Shown: positions 9,166-18,613, counted from the first letter of the stretch. The stretch is DNA of 64,000 nucleotides from Corynebacterium sp. 122RC1 (GCF_024580955.1 NZ_JANIKD010000005.1:1-64000); one strand, 5' to 3'. A program made the numbers and translations. Notes: generated by a model not told the origin, from the letters alone.

Positions 9166-10104
9166 CGGCACCTGAACCCAGGCGGGGCGGTGGCGGGCCT
9201 CGTAGGAAACTTCGTAGGCAAATCGCAGGGCGATCATAGCCTTGAGCTGGGGATTATCGGGGGAGACGCCATAGGCGGTGCACAGCGCCTCCGGCGCCTC
9301 AAGGCCGGCGTAGTGGAAACTGCGGACCAGCCCTGCCAGGTCATACAACGCACTGGCCATGCCCACCGGTGCGCCGGGCTCGCCTTCAAAGTCCAGGAAT
9401 ACTACTCCTTCTTGCGTCTTAGCGAGCAGCACCTGACCCAGGTGGAGATCGCCGTGAATCCGCTGGGCAGGGGACTTGCTGGACAGCGCGTTGATGGCCT
9501 GTTCCACCTTGGCTGCATAAGGGGCGAGGAGGCCCTGGCGTCCACCTGTGGACTGCACAAATGCGTCCAAATCCGCCCGCGCCTTGGCCTGGAGGTCCAG
9601 GGTTGTAGTGCCGAATGCCTGCGCCAACTCGCCGTGCAGGTGCGCCAGCGCAGCACCGATGTTTCCAGCGGCCGCGACTACCCGCTCGGGCTGCTCGGTG
9701 ACGGTCCTCCAAGCGTCCTGCGCTCTGGCGATTCGCCTGGTCACGGCGGCAATCGTGAAATCTTGGTAGGTGACATAACCCAGCATCTCCGCTACGTGCC
9801 GGGTACATGCGCTTGGCAGCTCCACGTCAGGGTGGGCGCCGCGCGGGCTGGTGCGGAAGAACTTCCACATCGCATCCCCAGTGATCGCCGTGGCGTTGGT
9901 TTGCTCCCCGGAAAGGGCCGTGACCTGCGGGGTAGAGGAGAGGTTTCCATGGGTATGGAACCTGTATTCGCCGTAGCGGCCAGCGAGGCAGGCTGCGATC
10001 ATGGTGGACAGGGTGACGTCGGTACGCATGACATCCCTAGCTTGGGCGTCGCGGACGCGTTGCTGGAGTAGGTCGCCGTCGATTGTGAGGTCCCAGGTGA
10101 TCAT
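9136..10104 (-). CDS. Maltokinase-like / aminoglycoside phosphotransferase-fold kinase
   Basis: 322 residues from the ATG at 10104 (MITWDLTID). The catalytic loop IHGDLHLGQVL and the metal-binding LDFEGEPG are the signature pair of actinobacterial maltokinases (Pep2/Mak), which phosphorylate maltose to maltose-1-phosphate for the GlgE glucan pathway. It is shorter than usual maltokinases (about 430-460 residues), lacking much of the N-terminal cap, and no trehalose synthase gene (treS) lies next to it. Its start overlaps the stop of the upstream carboxylesterase by four bases. The nearby malQ supports a maltose/glucan context, but a different small-molecule kinase role is possible. Confidence 0.7.
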   Translation of the reverse strand: MITWDLTIDGDLLQQRVRDAQARDVMRTDVTLSTMIAACLAGRYGEYRFHTHGNLSSTPQVTALSGEQTNATAITGDAMWKFFRTSPRGAHPDVELPSACTRHVAEMLGYVTYQDFTIAAVTRRIARAQDAWRTVTEQPERVVAAAGNIGAALAHLHGELAQAFGTTTLDLQAKARADLDAFVQSTGGRQGLLAPYAAKVEQAINALSSKSPAQRIHGDLHLGQVLLAKTQEGVVFLDFEGEPGAPVGMASALYDLAGLVRSFHYAGLEAPEALCTAYGVSPDNPQLKAMIALRFAYEVSYEARHRPAWVQVPLDTARFVFE

Positions 10105-11432
10105 GCGAAGGCTCCGTCTAGGTAGTCGAGGGCGCCAGATTTGAGGGTGACGGCGCCGGCTTCGGGCGCCTCGGTTGCGATGGAAAGAGCCTGCCGGTGC
10201 TGCTGATAGCGTGGCCACGAAGGGGTGTTTCCACACGCGAAGTCCACTGCCAAACCGTGCGCACGCTGTACCAACGCTTCCGGCGGGTTGGGGATCACCT
10301 CGATCTTGCCGGGCTGCACAAACGCTGCAGAATCGAACACCAGGGGAATGTCCACGCAATGGAAGGCGTTACCGCCCTCGTACTGCGCCACCCACACGTC
10401 GGGGTTCGCACCCAGCGCCGCCCTGGCCACTGTGCTGCGGATGAACGCATCGCCAACAACATTTGCCGCCATATGTCCGCCATTTGCCTCCACATAATCC
10501 ACATACTTGCTGGTAGCGCCATACATTTTGGCAATTTGACGCCGCCCAAACGCGCTGCGCCCAAACCGCGACGCATCCACCTTCTTCCCCCGCGGCGCGT
10601 GCCAAAACTCAGCCGACGTAGACGTAAGCACCATATCCACCCGCGCCAAATCCTGCGGATCCAGCGGCGCCGGCCCAAACGGAATGCCGGAAAAGCGCAG
10701 CTTATGGTACCTTTCCAGGCCCCGCTGTAGCTTCGCAGGTTTGGCTTTGGCCAGGGCGCTGCGGGTCAATGGCATCCCCAAAGCAGCGCGTAACGACGTC
10801 TGGTGCGCCGCAACATGATCGCGCGGCAGTCCAGGGGACATCGCCCAAACGCGACGAAACATGCCGTCAAAGTGGTCCGCGCGCGAAAGCCACAGCACAA
10901 TGCCGCCGCCCGCCGACTGCCCCATCAACGTCACATTCGTAGGATCCCCACCAAAATCCTCAATGTTGCGCTGAATCCACGCGAGCGCCAAATGCACATC
11001 ATCCACCCCTCGGTAGTGATTCGGCAGGTCATCGCCGAACGGGAGGAAACCTGGCGCGGAGAGCCGATAGTCGATCGTGACCAACACAACCTGGTCTCGC
11101 GTGAAACCCGACCCATGGAACCAGCCTTCCGTCCTCGAGCCGGCAATAAACGCGCCCCCATGGACAAACGCGACCACTGGCAAATCATCGCCCGGCTGAG
11201 CATCAACGGGCATACTCACGCTGAGGTGCAGCTCCGTGGATCGGTTGGCGCTCGGATTCGGGGGCTGTGTGGCCTGGGTGGCTTGTGTGACTGTTGTGGC
11301 TAGTTGCGCGTTTTGGAAAGCGTTTTCCATGGTGGCGTACACAATTGGCGCAAAGAGTGCCATGTGCTCGGCCCTCGGATCCACCGTGCCAACCCACTGG
11401 CCCTTTTGCCCGCGGCGCAATTCTGAACTCAT
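10101..11432 (-). CDS. Type B carboxylesterase (alpha/beta hydrolase)
   Basis: 443 residues. The oxyanion-hole motif HGGAF (about residue 91), the nucleophile elbow GQSAGGG (Ser near residue 170) and the NIEDFGGDPTNVTL stretch just before it are classic for the carboxylesterase/para-nitrobenzyl esterase family, which hydrolyses short ester bonds. There is no signal peptide, so it is probably cytosolic. It is the upstream member of a coupled pair with the maltokinase-like gene. Its 5' side carries two copies of the 69-bp palindrome, the nearer ending about 50 bases from the start codon, so the element sits in its promoter region. Physiological substrate unknown. Confidence 0.85.
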   Translation of the reverse strand: MSSELRRGQKGQWVGTVDPRAEHMALFAPIVYATMENAFQNAQLATTVTQATQATQPPNPSANRSTELHLSVSMPVDAQPGDDLPVVAFVHGGAFIAGSRTEGWFHGSGFTRDQVVLVTIDYRLSAPGFLPFGDDLPNHYRGVDDVHLALAWIQRNIEDFGGDPTNVTLMGQSAGGGIVLWLSRADHFDGMFRRVWAMSPGLPRDHVAAHQTSLRAALGMPLTRSALAKAKPAKLQRGLERYHKLRFSGIPFGPAPLDPQDLARVDMVLTSTSAEFWHAPRGKKVDASRFGRSAFGRRQIAKMYGATSKYVDYVEANGGHMAANVVGDAFIRSTVARAALGANPDVWVAQYEGGNAFHCVDIPLVFDSAAFVQPGKIEVIPNPPEALVQRAHGLAVDFACGNTPSWPRYQQHRQALSIATEAPEAGAVTLKSGALDYLDGAFA

Positions 11433-11483
11433 ACCTTCCCAATCTAGTGCTCAATGCGCGCCGGGCGCGGTTGGTTGGTTTAG

Positions 11484-11552
11484 CGACGGTTTTCAGGACA
11501 CCTTTTGTGCTTTCCTGCCTGGTTTACTGCGAAGGTGTCCTGGTTTCCGTTG
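11484..11552 (+). repeat. 69-bp palindromic element, copy 1 (locus A)
   Basis: Left arm CGACGG-TTTT-CAGGACACCTTT; right arm GAAGGTGTCCTG-GTTT-CCGTTG; 25-nt loop ending GGTTTACTGC. Lies between divergent genes. Confidence 0.9.
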
Positions 11553-11586
11553 TTGGTTGGTGCTGGGGCGCGGTTGATTGGTTCAG

Positions 11587-11655
11587 CGACGGTTTTCAGG
11601 ACACCTTTGGTGTTTTCCTGCCTGGTTTGCTGCGAAGGTGTCCTGGTTTCCGTCG
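11587..11655 (+). repeat. 69-bp palindromic element, copy 2 (locus A)
   Basis: Starts 103 bases after copy 1. Its loop differs from copy 1 at four of 25 positions, and the preceding flank (GCGCGGTTGATTGGTT) also resembles that of copy 1, so the pair looks like a tandem duplication. Confidence 0.9.
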
Positions 11656-11691
11656 TGGAAGAGCGCCAAACCGGAGGGGTAGGATTCTTGC

Positions 11692-11964
11692 ATGACGAAA
11701 TCGCAGTTTCCCCTCCAAGGTGCATGGAATGGCTTTGCTGAGTTTTTGGCACAAGCTCCGCTATTTGTGCAGGCGCCGCTGCTGATTTTGGCGGCCTGTG
11801 TGGGATGTGGGGTGCTCGCTTTGGTGTGGCTACGGATTGTGGATCGGGTGGGCGTCGTTGTGCTGAAGGCCCTGGGTGCGATCGGCCTTGGTGAGGGTGT
11901 GGCGCCCCGCCCCCAGGGGAGCCAACAAGAAAACCCCCAAACCCCGTATGGGGTAGAGGGTTGA
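11692..11964 (+). CDS. Small membrane protein, unknown function
   Basis: 90 residues with one strong hydrophobic segment (about residues 25-48, APLLILAACVGCGVLALVWL) and a Gly/Pro/Gln-rich tail. ATG 11692 lies 36 bases after a palindromic element, with no obvious ribosome site. Codon use is reasonable for this genome. It is followed 52 bases later by an even smaller membrane protein. I do not recognise a family; it may be a corynebacterial-specific envelope protein. Confidence 0.55.
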   Translation: MTKSQFPLQGAWNGFAEFLAQAPLFVQAPLLILAACVGCGVLALVWLRIVDRVGVVVLKALGAIGLGEGVAPRPQGSQQENPQTPYGVEG

Positions 11965-12016
11965 AGTTGGGGCTATTGTTAGACGGGCAATGCGTGAAGT
12001 TTAGGAAGGTATAACC

Positions 12017-12157
12017 ATGGCTAACCCTGAGGAGCTGCGGAAGCGTGACCAGCAACTGCCCAAGCAGAGCCGTAAGTACCCGCAGTCGCGGGTGACTCAG
12101 GCCCTGTACTTGCTGATTCTCCTGGTTGTGGTGGCCTGGGTAATTTCGCTGGTCTAG
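12017..12157 (+). CDS. 46-residue single-span membrane protein
   Basis: A very short gene with strong support: ribosome site AGGAAGGT ten bases before ATG 12017, GC-rich third codon positions, a charged N-terminal half (MANPEELRKRDQQLPKQSRK) and one C-terminal transmembrane helix (about residues 29-46) ending ISLV. The topology predicts a tail-anchored protein with the charged part in the cytosol. It converges on malQ across a 54-base spacer made of heptamer repeats. Function unknown. Confidence 0.65.
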   Translation: MANPEELRKRDQQLPKQSRKYPQSRVTQALYLLILLVVVAWVISLV

Positions 12158-12160
12158 CGC

Positions 12161-12209
12161 CCCAAGTCCCAAGTCCCAAGCCCCAAGTCCCAAACCCCAA
12201 GCCCCAAAC
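12161..12209 (-). repeat. Seven tandem heptamers (CCCAAGT-type), G-rich on the malQ strand
   Basis: Seven contiguous 7-bp units of the form CCCAA(G/A)(T/C) fill the space between the small membrane protein and the malQ stop codon. On the minus strand, which is the malQ mRNA sense, it reads as GGGG/GGG runs separated by three or four bases, the layout of a G-quadruplex. Confidence 0.85.
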
Positions 12210-12211
12210 CC

Positions 12212-14410
12212 TTACCGCTTGGCGGCCTCGGCGATGTCGCGGAACCAGGGGTGCGTGGGGAGGTCTTCGATGACCAGGGCTTTGCCTTCGTAGTCGGTAA
12301 GCGGGATGCACCAGTTGGGGTACTGATCCTTGGTGGTGCCGGGCTGGTTTTGGGCGCGGCGGTCGCCAACCATGTCAACGAGGGAGGCGCAGGTCAGGGC
12401 GGATGGGGTGCCGGCCACGAAGCGGTGGAGGCCTTCGATGAGGGTCTTGGTGTCGCCGCGTTCGTCGCGGGCGCGGCCCTGGAAGGAGTCGAAGCCGAAG
12501 GAGAATCCTGCGTCGCCGAACGCGCCTTCCTGACGCACCCGGTCTAGAACCTCAGCCTGCCATGCTGCATCCTGTTGTTCTTCCTCGGTGGCGTCGGTGG
12601 TGAGGATACCCAGGCGCTCGCGCAGGGTGATGTGCTCACCGGCCAGGAAACCCGCGGTGGGCGGCAGGTCATGGGTGGTCACGCTGGTCAGCGCCGCAGT
12701 GCGGTACTGGTGCTGGTGGCGTGCGCCTTCACCCTCTGGGTTGGCTTCAAACCAGAGGATGGAGGTACCCATGATGCCGCGCTGCGCCAGGAATTCTTGG
12801 ACCCATGGCTCGAAGGTGCCCAGGTCCTCGCCGATCACTACGGCGCCTGCCCGCTCGGCCTCGAGCGCCAGGATGCCCACGAGCGCGTTGTGGTCGTAAT
12901 TCACATAGGTACCGGTGGTTGGCAGTTGGGTGCGTGGGATCCAGTAGAGGCGGAAAAGGCCCAGGATGTGATCCACTCGGATGCCGCCTGAGTGGCGCAG
13001 GACGGTGCGCAGGAGGTCGCGCCATTGGACGTAGCCGGATTCGGCCAGTTTGTCTGGGTGCCATGGAGGCTGGGACCAGTCTTGGCCTTGTTGGTTGTAG
13101 TTGTCCGGTGGGGCGCCCACGGAGGAGGTTGGGGCGAGGACAGGGGCGTTGTTGTGGGCGTCGGCACCTGCGGGGTGCACGCCTACGGCGAGGTCGGCCA
13201 TGATGCCGATCCGCATGCCTGCGTCCTTGGCGGCGGATTGTGCGGCGGCGAGCTGCTGGTCGCAGATCCATTGCAGCCACATGTAGAATTCTGCGAGGTC
13301 TTGTGGGTCTTCCACGATGGCGTGGTCACCTACGGAGGCCTGCTGCGCAGATTCCTGGGTGGCGCACCACATGGCAAAATCAGCCAAGCCTTGGCCTTCG
13401 CGGGCGATGTAGTCCTGGAAGTCCTGCTCGCGGGCTGGCTCGCGGCCGGCGGCGTAGATTTCGCGGAGTACTTGAAGCTTTGCGGCGTAGATGGGGTTGC
13501 GGTCGATCTCTTCGGCCTCGCGGTTGAGGGCGGTGAACTCGGCGGCAATGTCAAAGACGTCTTCGCGCAGGTCTTCGCTCAGTGCTTCGAGTTCCGGAAT
13601 GTCCTCAACGCGGATGTAGAGCGGGTTTGTGAACCGGCGGCTGGTGGGTAGGTACGGGGAGTCCTCCACAGGTGGGAAGGGTTCTGCGGCATGCATGGGG
13701 TTGACCAGGAGGAAGTCGCAGTGGGCGTCCTTTGCTGCCACGGTGGCCAGGTTGGCCATGTCGCGGAAGTCGCCGATGCCCCAGGAGTCGTTGGAGCGCA
13801 CTGAATAAATCTGTGCCATCATGCCGGCCACGGGGGAGTTGATGAGTGCGTCGGTGGTGCTCAAGCGCGCTGGGGTGTTCACAAAGGTGCAGCTTGAGGT
13901 GAGGTTGGGGGAGGTCAAGGTGAGGGTGTGCCAGCCGAGCGGCGTGTCGCCCGGGATGCGGAAGGTTGCTTCGCCCCAGGTCACGCCGTCGATCTTGCGC
14001 GGCTGCGTCCAGTTTTCCACCTGCTCGGGGTTAAGCACGGCGCCGTCTTCCAGGGTGACCACCAGTTCGGCTGGCTGCCCGTCGTGCACGTGCACATTCA
14101 CATAGGTATCGGTGCCGGCCACACCCACGAGGGTGCGTGGGAGCGGGCGGGAAAACTCCTCTTCTTCGCGGCGGGTGATCGCCCGTTGAATCTGCTCTTC
14201 GCTGGGCATGGGGGCGTCGATAGGCAAGAATTCTGGCTGCTCAGGCGCCTGATCTTCATTGCCGAACCGCACGCCGAGGGAGCGCAGGGTTTTCACCAGG
14301 GTGTCTTCGCTGACTTCAACGGTCTTGCCGCCGAACCCTTGGTAGGACGTTGTGACTGCGTATGAGGCGGCCAATTGCCGCAGCGTATCAATGTAACCCA
14401 CGTTGGACAT
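12212..14410 (-). CDS. malQ: 4-alpha-glucanotransferase (amylomaltase, GH77)
   Basis: 732 residues; transfers alpha-1,4-glucan segments between maltodextrins, releasing glucose, in cytosolic maltose and glycogen metabolism. The GH77 catalytic residues can be placed: the nucleophile aspartate in GIMADLAVGVHP, the general acid in VIGEDLGTF, and the third carboxylate in SVTTHDLPPT. The long N-terminal beta-rich extension (about 150 residues) is typical of actinobacterial MalQ. The start MSNVGYID is at 14410, divergent from fadD15. The 3' end runs straight into the G-rich heptamer tract. Confidence 0.94.
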   Translation of the reverse strand: MSNVGYIDTLRQLAASYAVTTSYQGFGGKTVEVSEDTLVKTLRSLGVRFGNEDQAPEQPEFLPIDAPMPSEEQIQRAITRREEEEFSRPLPRTLVGVAGTDTYVNVHVHDGQPAELVVTLEDGAVLNPEQVENWTQPRKIDGVTWGEATFRIPGDTPLGWHTLTLTSPNLTSSCTFVNTPARLSTTDALINSPVAGMMAQIYSVRSNDSWGIGDFRDMANLATVAAKDAHCDFLLVNPMHAAEPFPPVEDSPYLPTSRRFTNPLYIRVEDIPELEALSEDLREDVFDIAAEFTALNREAEEIDRNPIYAAKLQVLREIYAAGREPAREQDFQDYIAREGQGLADFAMWCATQESAQQASVGDHAIVEDPQDLAEFYMWLQWICDQQLAAAQSAAKDAGMRIGIMADLAVGVHPAGADAHNNAPVLAPTSSVGAPPDNYNQQGQDWSQPPWHPDKLAESGYVQWRDLLRTVLRHSGGIRVDHILGLFRLYWIPRTQLPTTGTYVNYDHNALVGILALEAERAGAVVIGEDLGTFEPWVQEFLAQRGIMGTSILWFEANPEGEGARHQHQYRTAALTSVTTHDLPPTAGFLAGEHITLRERLGILTTDATEEEQQDAAWQAEVLDRVRQEGAFGDAGFSFGFDSFQGRARDERGDTKTLIEGLHRFVAGTPSALTCASLVDMVGDRRAQNQPGTTKDQYPNWCIPLTDYEGKALVIEDLPTHPWFRDIAEAAKR

Positions 14411-14639
14411 TGTGCCATCTAGGCACGGTTTTCACGTAACAAAGCCCTCAAGATAAACCTCACATTCACGCGTCCCGACGCCCCCAACGCCGCACTCCGG
14501 CCACGCCCGCTGGGGAAGTTACGGTCCCGAAAGCAGCCATGTGTCGGACCGAGACGGTAAATTGGGCAGGCAACAGCACCGTGACTGCACCCGTGATTGG
14601 GCAGGCAGGAACGAATAAAGACTTTGGAAGGGGAATCCA

Positions 14640-16475
14640 ATGCAAGAAGTTGCAACGCCAGCGAAGTTCACCATCGGTGAGCATGACACCTGCCTCACCG
14701 CCATGCTTGGCTCCGCGAAGGCCCGCCCTTTCGGCGTGGTGTTTACCCGCCCGCAAAACTATGAGTGGATCAACGTCACCGCAGCGGAGTTTGTGGCGGA
14801 AGTGTATGAGGTAGCAAAGGGCTTCATCAACGCTGGTGTGCAGCAAGGCGATCGCATTGCCCTGTTGAGCGCAACGCGCTACGAGTGGTCCCTGCTGGAC
14901 TTTGCTATCTGGGCCGCGGGCGCCGTGTCCGTGCCCATTTATGATTCCTCCTCGCTGTCCCAGATCGAGTGGATCATTGAGGATTCCGGGGCGGTGTTCG
15001 CGGTCACGGAAAAGCCCGAGCACACCGAGCTGATGCGCCACCTCGTGCTCGGCGAGGACGGCAAGCCAGCGCTCAGCGGCTCTTCTTCCCAGTTGCGCCG
15101 CATCCTGGAGATCAACTCCTCCGCGATTGAAACCCTGCGCTTTGAAGGCCGGCCAGTAGATGATGCCGAGGTGGACCGCCGCATTGCCGCCACAAAGTCA
15201 TCTGACCTCGCCTCCTTGGTGTACACCTCCGGCACCACGGGCCGCCCTAAGGGCTGCCGCCTGACCCACCACAACTGGTTGGCCGAGGTCATGGGCTTGC
15301 TTACCAATGAGATCGGTGGCGTGGCCCGCCCCGGCAACCGCGTGCTCACCTTCCTGCCGCTTGCCCACGTTCTGGCCCGTGCGGTGTCCCTGGCCTGCGT
15401 GATTGCGGGCGCTACGCAGTCGCACTGGTCTGATTTCTCCACGCTGGTCCTGCAGTTCCAGCGCGCGCAACCACATCTCATCCTGGGCGTGCCGCGCGTG
15501 TTTGAGAAGGTGCGCAACGGCGTTGCCGCCAACGCGGCAGAGGGCGGTCCCGTAAAGGCTGCCATGTTCGCTGCCGCGGAAAAGGTGGCGGTGGAATACT
15601 CTCGAGCTCTGGATACCGCCGAGGGCCCTAACCGTGCACTGCGCGTGCGCCACAAGACCTTCGACCGCCTGGTGTACTCCAAGATTCGCTCCGCAATGGG
15701 CGGCGAGGTGGAATATTGCATCTCCGGTGGTTCCGCCATGAACCCCGATGTACTGCACTTCTTCCGCGGCATCGGCGTGCCGGTGTACGAAGGCTACGGT
15801 CTGACGGAAACCACCGCGGCAGTGTGTGTGGATTTCAGTAATCAGCGTATTGGTACCGTCGGCTTGCCTGTTGGCGGCAACGCGATTCGGATCAATGAAG
15901 ATGGCGAGATCATGGTCCGCGGCGACGTGCTCTTTGACGGCTACTGGAACAATCCGGACGCCACCGCCTCCTCCATGTCCGAGGACGGTTGGTTCAATAC
16001 CGGTGACCTCGGCGAACTGCTGGACACCGGCCACTTGGTGATCACGGGCCGCAAGAAGGACCTCATCGTGACCGCCGGCGGTAAGAACGTTTCCCCAGGT
16101 CCGATGGAGGATATGCTGCGCTCCCACCCGCTGATCAGCCAGGCGATGGTGGTGGGTGATGGCAAACCGTTCGTAGGCCTGCTGGTCACGCTGGACGAGG
16201 ATGCACTAGTCCGCTGGCGCAGCGCCCACAACGTGCCGGAGGCGAAGAAGATCTCCGAGCTGACAAACGACCCAGTGCTGCGCGCGGAAATCCAAGACGC
16301 CGTGAATCAGGTCAACGCAACCGTTTCCCATTCTGAGGCGATCAAGAAGTTCTACGTCCTTGACCAGGACCTCACCGAGGAAGCGGACGAGCTCACGCCA
16401 ACTATGAAGGTGAAGCGCAACGTGGTGACCCGCCGCTATTCGGACGCGATCGAGCAAATCTACAAGGGCAAGTAG
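14640..16475 (+). CDS. fadD15: Long-chain acyl-CoA synthetase (AMP-forming, FadD15-type)
   Basis: 611 residues of the ANL adenylating superfamily; activates fatty acids to acyl-CoA with ATP. The phosphate-binding loop is SLVYTSGTTGRPKGC, the adenine-binding motif is YEGYGLTETTA, and the hinge with TGDLGELLDTGHLVITGR precedes the C-terminal domain with its catalytic lysine near the end (PTMKVKR). Full length for the FadD15 group. Ribosome site GGAAGGGGAA lies just before ATG 14640. It faces malQ, then is followed by a helical protein and hemW on the same strand. Cytosolic or membrane-associated. Confidence 0.93.
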   Translation: MQEVATPAKFTIGEHDTCLTAMLGSAKARPFGVVFTRPQNYEWINVTAAEFVAEVYEVAKGFINAGVQQGDRIALLSATRYEWSLLDFAIWAAGAVSVPIYDSSSLSQIEWIIEDSGAVFAVTEKPEHTELMRHLVLGEDGKPALSGSSSQLRRILEINSSAIETLRFEGRPVDDAEVDRRIAATKSSDLASLVYTSGTTGRPKGCRLTHHNWLAEVMGLLTNEIGGVARPGNRVLTFLPLAHVLARAVSLACVIAGATQSHWSDFSTLVLQFQRAQPHLILGVPRVFEKVRNGVAANAAEGGPVKAAMFAAAEKVAVEYSRALDTAEGPNRALRVRHKTFDRLVYSKIRSAMGGEVEYCISGGSAMNPDVLHFFRGIGVPVYEGYGLTETTAAVCVDFSNQRIGTVGLPVGGNAIRINEDGEIMVRGDVLFDGYWNNPDATASSMSEDGWFNTGDLGELLDTGHLVITGRKKDLIVTAGGKNVSPGPMEDMLRSHPLISQAMVVGDGKPFVGLLVTLDEDALVRWRSAHNVPEAKKISELTNDPVLRAEIQDAVNQVNATVSHSEAIKKFYVLDQDLTEEADELTPTMKVKRNVVTRRYSDAIEQIYKGK

Positions 16476-16592
16476 TGAGAAAATACTTTCCTTGATTTTC
16501 GGCGGGGCGCGCTGTTATGAAGGGCGCCTTGCCGTACAGTCCCTAGCGGATTGTGAACACCCCTCATCACTACAACTTGGAAGGAGCCACGG

Positions 16593-17276
16593 ATGCAGTC
16601 TCTGGCAGCTACCTCGCGCCACCGTGAGCTCACCCAAGAGCTATTCAACATTGGTGATGAGGTAGCGCAGTACTTGGAGAACCTCGCCCAAGCAGTTGCG
16701 GACTGGGACCAGGAACTCGCCGAAGACTGCCTGGTGGAACTCGAGGAAATCGTTGCCGACGCCCGCCTCGACGCCCGCCGAATCCACGCCGAACTCGCGG
16801 GTCTGCGCACGGCACTGACCAGCGGGATCGCGTCGGGAAGCATGAGCCTTGAGTCCGTCGAAGCGCCGCAGGTGGCGCCGCCGGTGATTATGACCGCGAC
16901 GTCGCTGCGCGACCGGTTCCCCATTCTCAACACCCCGGTGATCGTGGGGGAGTTGAGTCAGTCGCTGAACGCCCGCACCGAACTGGTGGAGGAATACCTC
17001 CTGCATGTGGTGGACTGGGTGCTCGCGTACACCGAATACGGTGCGCGGGACCTGGACGCGGTGCGTCTGCCCAAGCTCTACGAACAAGCCGGGCAGTTTG
17101 CCGCCGAGGCCGTGCAGGCCTGGATTGAGGTAGTTGCCGCGGCACACGGCGCGTACACCCGCTCGATGCGTGGCAACAACCCGCCTGAGTTCCTGGCCGA
17201 ACGCGCGCGGATCGCTGAGGTTGTGGCGCGCGTTGCACAGAAGAAGCGCCAGACTGCCGGGGAATATGCAGGCTAA
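16593..17276 (+). CDS. All-helical conserved protein of unknown function
   Basis: 227 residues, almost wholly helical, acidic and alanine-rich, with no signal or membrane segment. It starts MQSLAATSRHRELTQELFN, with a strong ribosome site AAGGAG seven bases upstream. The last 11 bases overlap the start of hemW, so the two are coupled. I do not recognise a catalytic motif. The conserved placement before hemW in corynebacteria is my recollection. It could be a scaffold or regulatory protein; no function is claimed. Confidence 0.7.
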   Translation: MQSLAATSRHRELTQELFNIGDEVAQYLENLAQAVADWDQELAEDCLVELEEIVADARLDARRIHAELAGLRTALTSGIASGSMSLESVEAPQVAPPVIMTATSLRDRFPILNTPVIVGELSQSLNARTELVEEYLLHVVDWVLAYTEYGARDLDAVRLPKLYEQAGQFAAEAVQAWIEVVAAAHGAYTRSMRGNNPPEFLAERARIAEVVARVAQKKRQTAGEYAG

Positions 17277-18396
17277 ACGCACACCATTTGGGGTGTATGT
17301 CCACGTTCCGTTCTGCTCCTCCCGCTGCGGCTACTGCGACTTCAACACCTACACCCCAGGGGAGCTGGGGAGCTCGGCCTCGCCGGAAAGCTACCTCGAC
17401 GCGCTGGAGGTCGAGCTAGAGCTCGCGGCGGCCAGCCCGGGTGTGCGGCCCGCGGACACCGTGTTCGTAGGAGGCGGGACCCCCTCCATGCTCGGCGCGG
17501 AAGGCCTCACCCGGCTTTTGAACGCGGTGCGAAACACCATCGGTATCTCGAACACCGCCGAAGTGACCACCGAGGCGAACCCTGAGTCCACCTCCCCTGA
17601 ATTCTTTGCGGCGCTGCGTGCGGCCGGGTTCACTCGTGTGTCCTTGGGGATGCAGTCTGCGTCGGAACGCGTGCTGCGGATCCTCGAGCGAAGGCACACG
17701 CCGGGCCGCGCCTTCGATGCCGCCAAGGAGGCACGCAAGGAAGGGTTTGCGCACGTCAACCTGGACATCATCTACGGAACTCCCACGGAAACCGACGACG
17801 AGCTCAAGCTCACCCTGGAGCGCACCCTCGATGCGGGGGTGGATCATGTGAGCGCGTACTCGCTGATCGTAGAGGACGGCACGGCGATGGCCCGCAAGGT
17901 GCGCAAAGGGGAGTTGCCGCCGCCCGACGAGGACGTGTATGCCGACCGCTACTGGATGATCGACGCCGCCCTCACCTCCGCCGGCTACCACTGGTACGAG
18001 GTATCCAACTGGGCGCTCAAGGGCGGCGAATGCCAGCACAACCTGGGCTATTGGCGCGACGGCGACTGGTGGGGCGCCGGCCCCGGCGCACACTCACACA
18101 TCGGCGACCAGCGCTTCTTCAACGTCAAACACCCGGCGCGCTACGCCAGCATCCTCGCCGCCGGCGACCTCCCCATCGAGGCCCGCGAAACCCTCAGCCC
18201 CCAAGAGCGCTACGAGGAACGGGTGATGCTCGGCCTCCGGCTCAAAGAGGGCCTCCCCGCGAGCGAGCTCAACGAGGTAGTTGTTGCATCCAAGGTTGCA
18301 CTGGGGCTGCTCAAGCACGAGGGCAGTAGGGTGACGCTCACCGACAAGGGCCGCTTGCTTGCCGACGCCCTCATCGCCGATCTCCTCTTCCCTTAA
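17266..18396 (+). CDS. hemW: Radical SAM protein HemW (coproporphyrinogen III oxidase-like)
   Basis: 376 residues from ATG 17266 ([17 protein letters not shown]). The radical SAM cluster motif is C17-x3-C21-x2-C24 followed by DFNTY, as in HemW/HemN proteins. The GGGTPS motif and NLDIIYGTP stretch follow in order, and the C-terminal HemN-type domain is present. HemW is better supported than HemN because of the length and the missing HemN N-terminal residues; HemW proteins act as heme chaperones and are often mis-annotated as oxidases. The start lies inside the end of the upstream gene. A palindromic element follows the stop by 38 bases. Confidence 0.9.
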   Translation: MQAKRTPFGVYVHVPFCSSRCGYCDFNTYTPGELGSSASPESYLDALEVELELAAASPGVRPADTVFVGGGTPSMLGAEGLTRLLNAVRNTIGISNTAEVTTEANPESTSPEFFAALRAAGFTRVSLGMQSASERVLRILERRHTPGRAFDAAKEARKEGFAHVNLDIIYGTPTETDDELKLTLERTLDAGVDHVSAYSLIVEDGTAMARKVRKGELPPPDEDVYADRYWMIDAALTSAGYHWYEVSNWALKGGECQHNLGYWRDGDWWGAGPGAHSHIGDQRFFNVKHPARYASILAAGDLPIEARETLSPQERYEERVMLGLRLKEGLPASELNEVVVASKVALGLLKHEGSRVTLTDKGRLLADALIADLLFP

Positions 18397-18434
18397 GGTC
18401 CGATCGTCCCCGAGGTTGAAGGGGTGGGTTGCCG

Positions 18435-18503
18435 CGACGGTTTTCAGGACACCTTTTGGTTTTTGGTGGTTGGTTTGCGGCGAAGGTGTCCTGGTTTCCG
18501 TCG
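18435..18503 (+). repeat. 69-bp palindromic element, copy 3 (locus B, single)
   Basis: Complete arms CGACGG-TTTT-CAGGACACCTTT and CGAAGGTGTCCTG-GTTT-CCGTCG, 25-nt GT-rich loop. Between hemW and hrcA, both on the plus strand. The only single-copy locus. Confidence 0.9.
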
Positions 18504-18600
18504 CAATCCGAACTGCGGCACCGCCGGCCTCCAAGGCACCAGTGGCCAGGTGGATGAAGAAGGCGCGGGATGTGGGATGTGCCGTGGTGGGGTGCGTCGC

Positions 18601-18606
18601 TAGGAT
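18601..18606 (+). promoter_or_regulatory. -10 box for hrcA (probable leaderless transcript)
   Basis: TAGGAT ends seven bases before ATG 18614, so transcription would start at or next to the start codon. No CIRCE operator (TTAGCACTC-N9-GAGTGCTAA) is seen nearby. Confidence 0.35.
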
Positions 18607-18613
18607 GGAGTGC

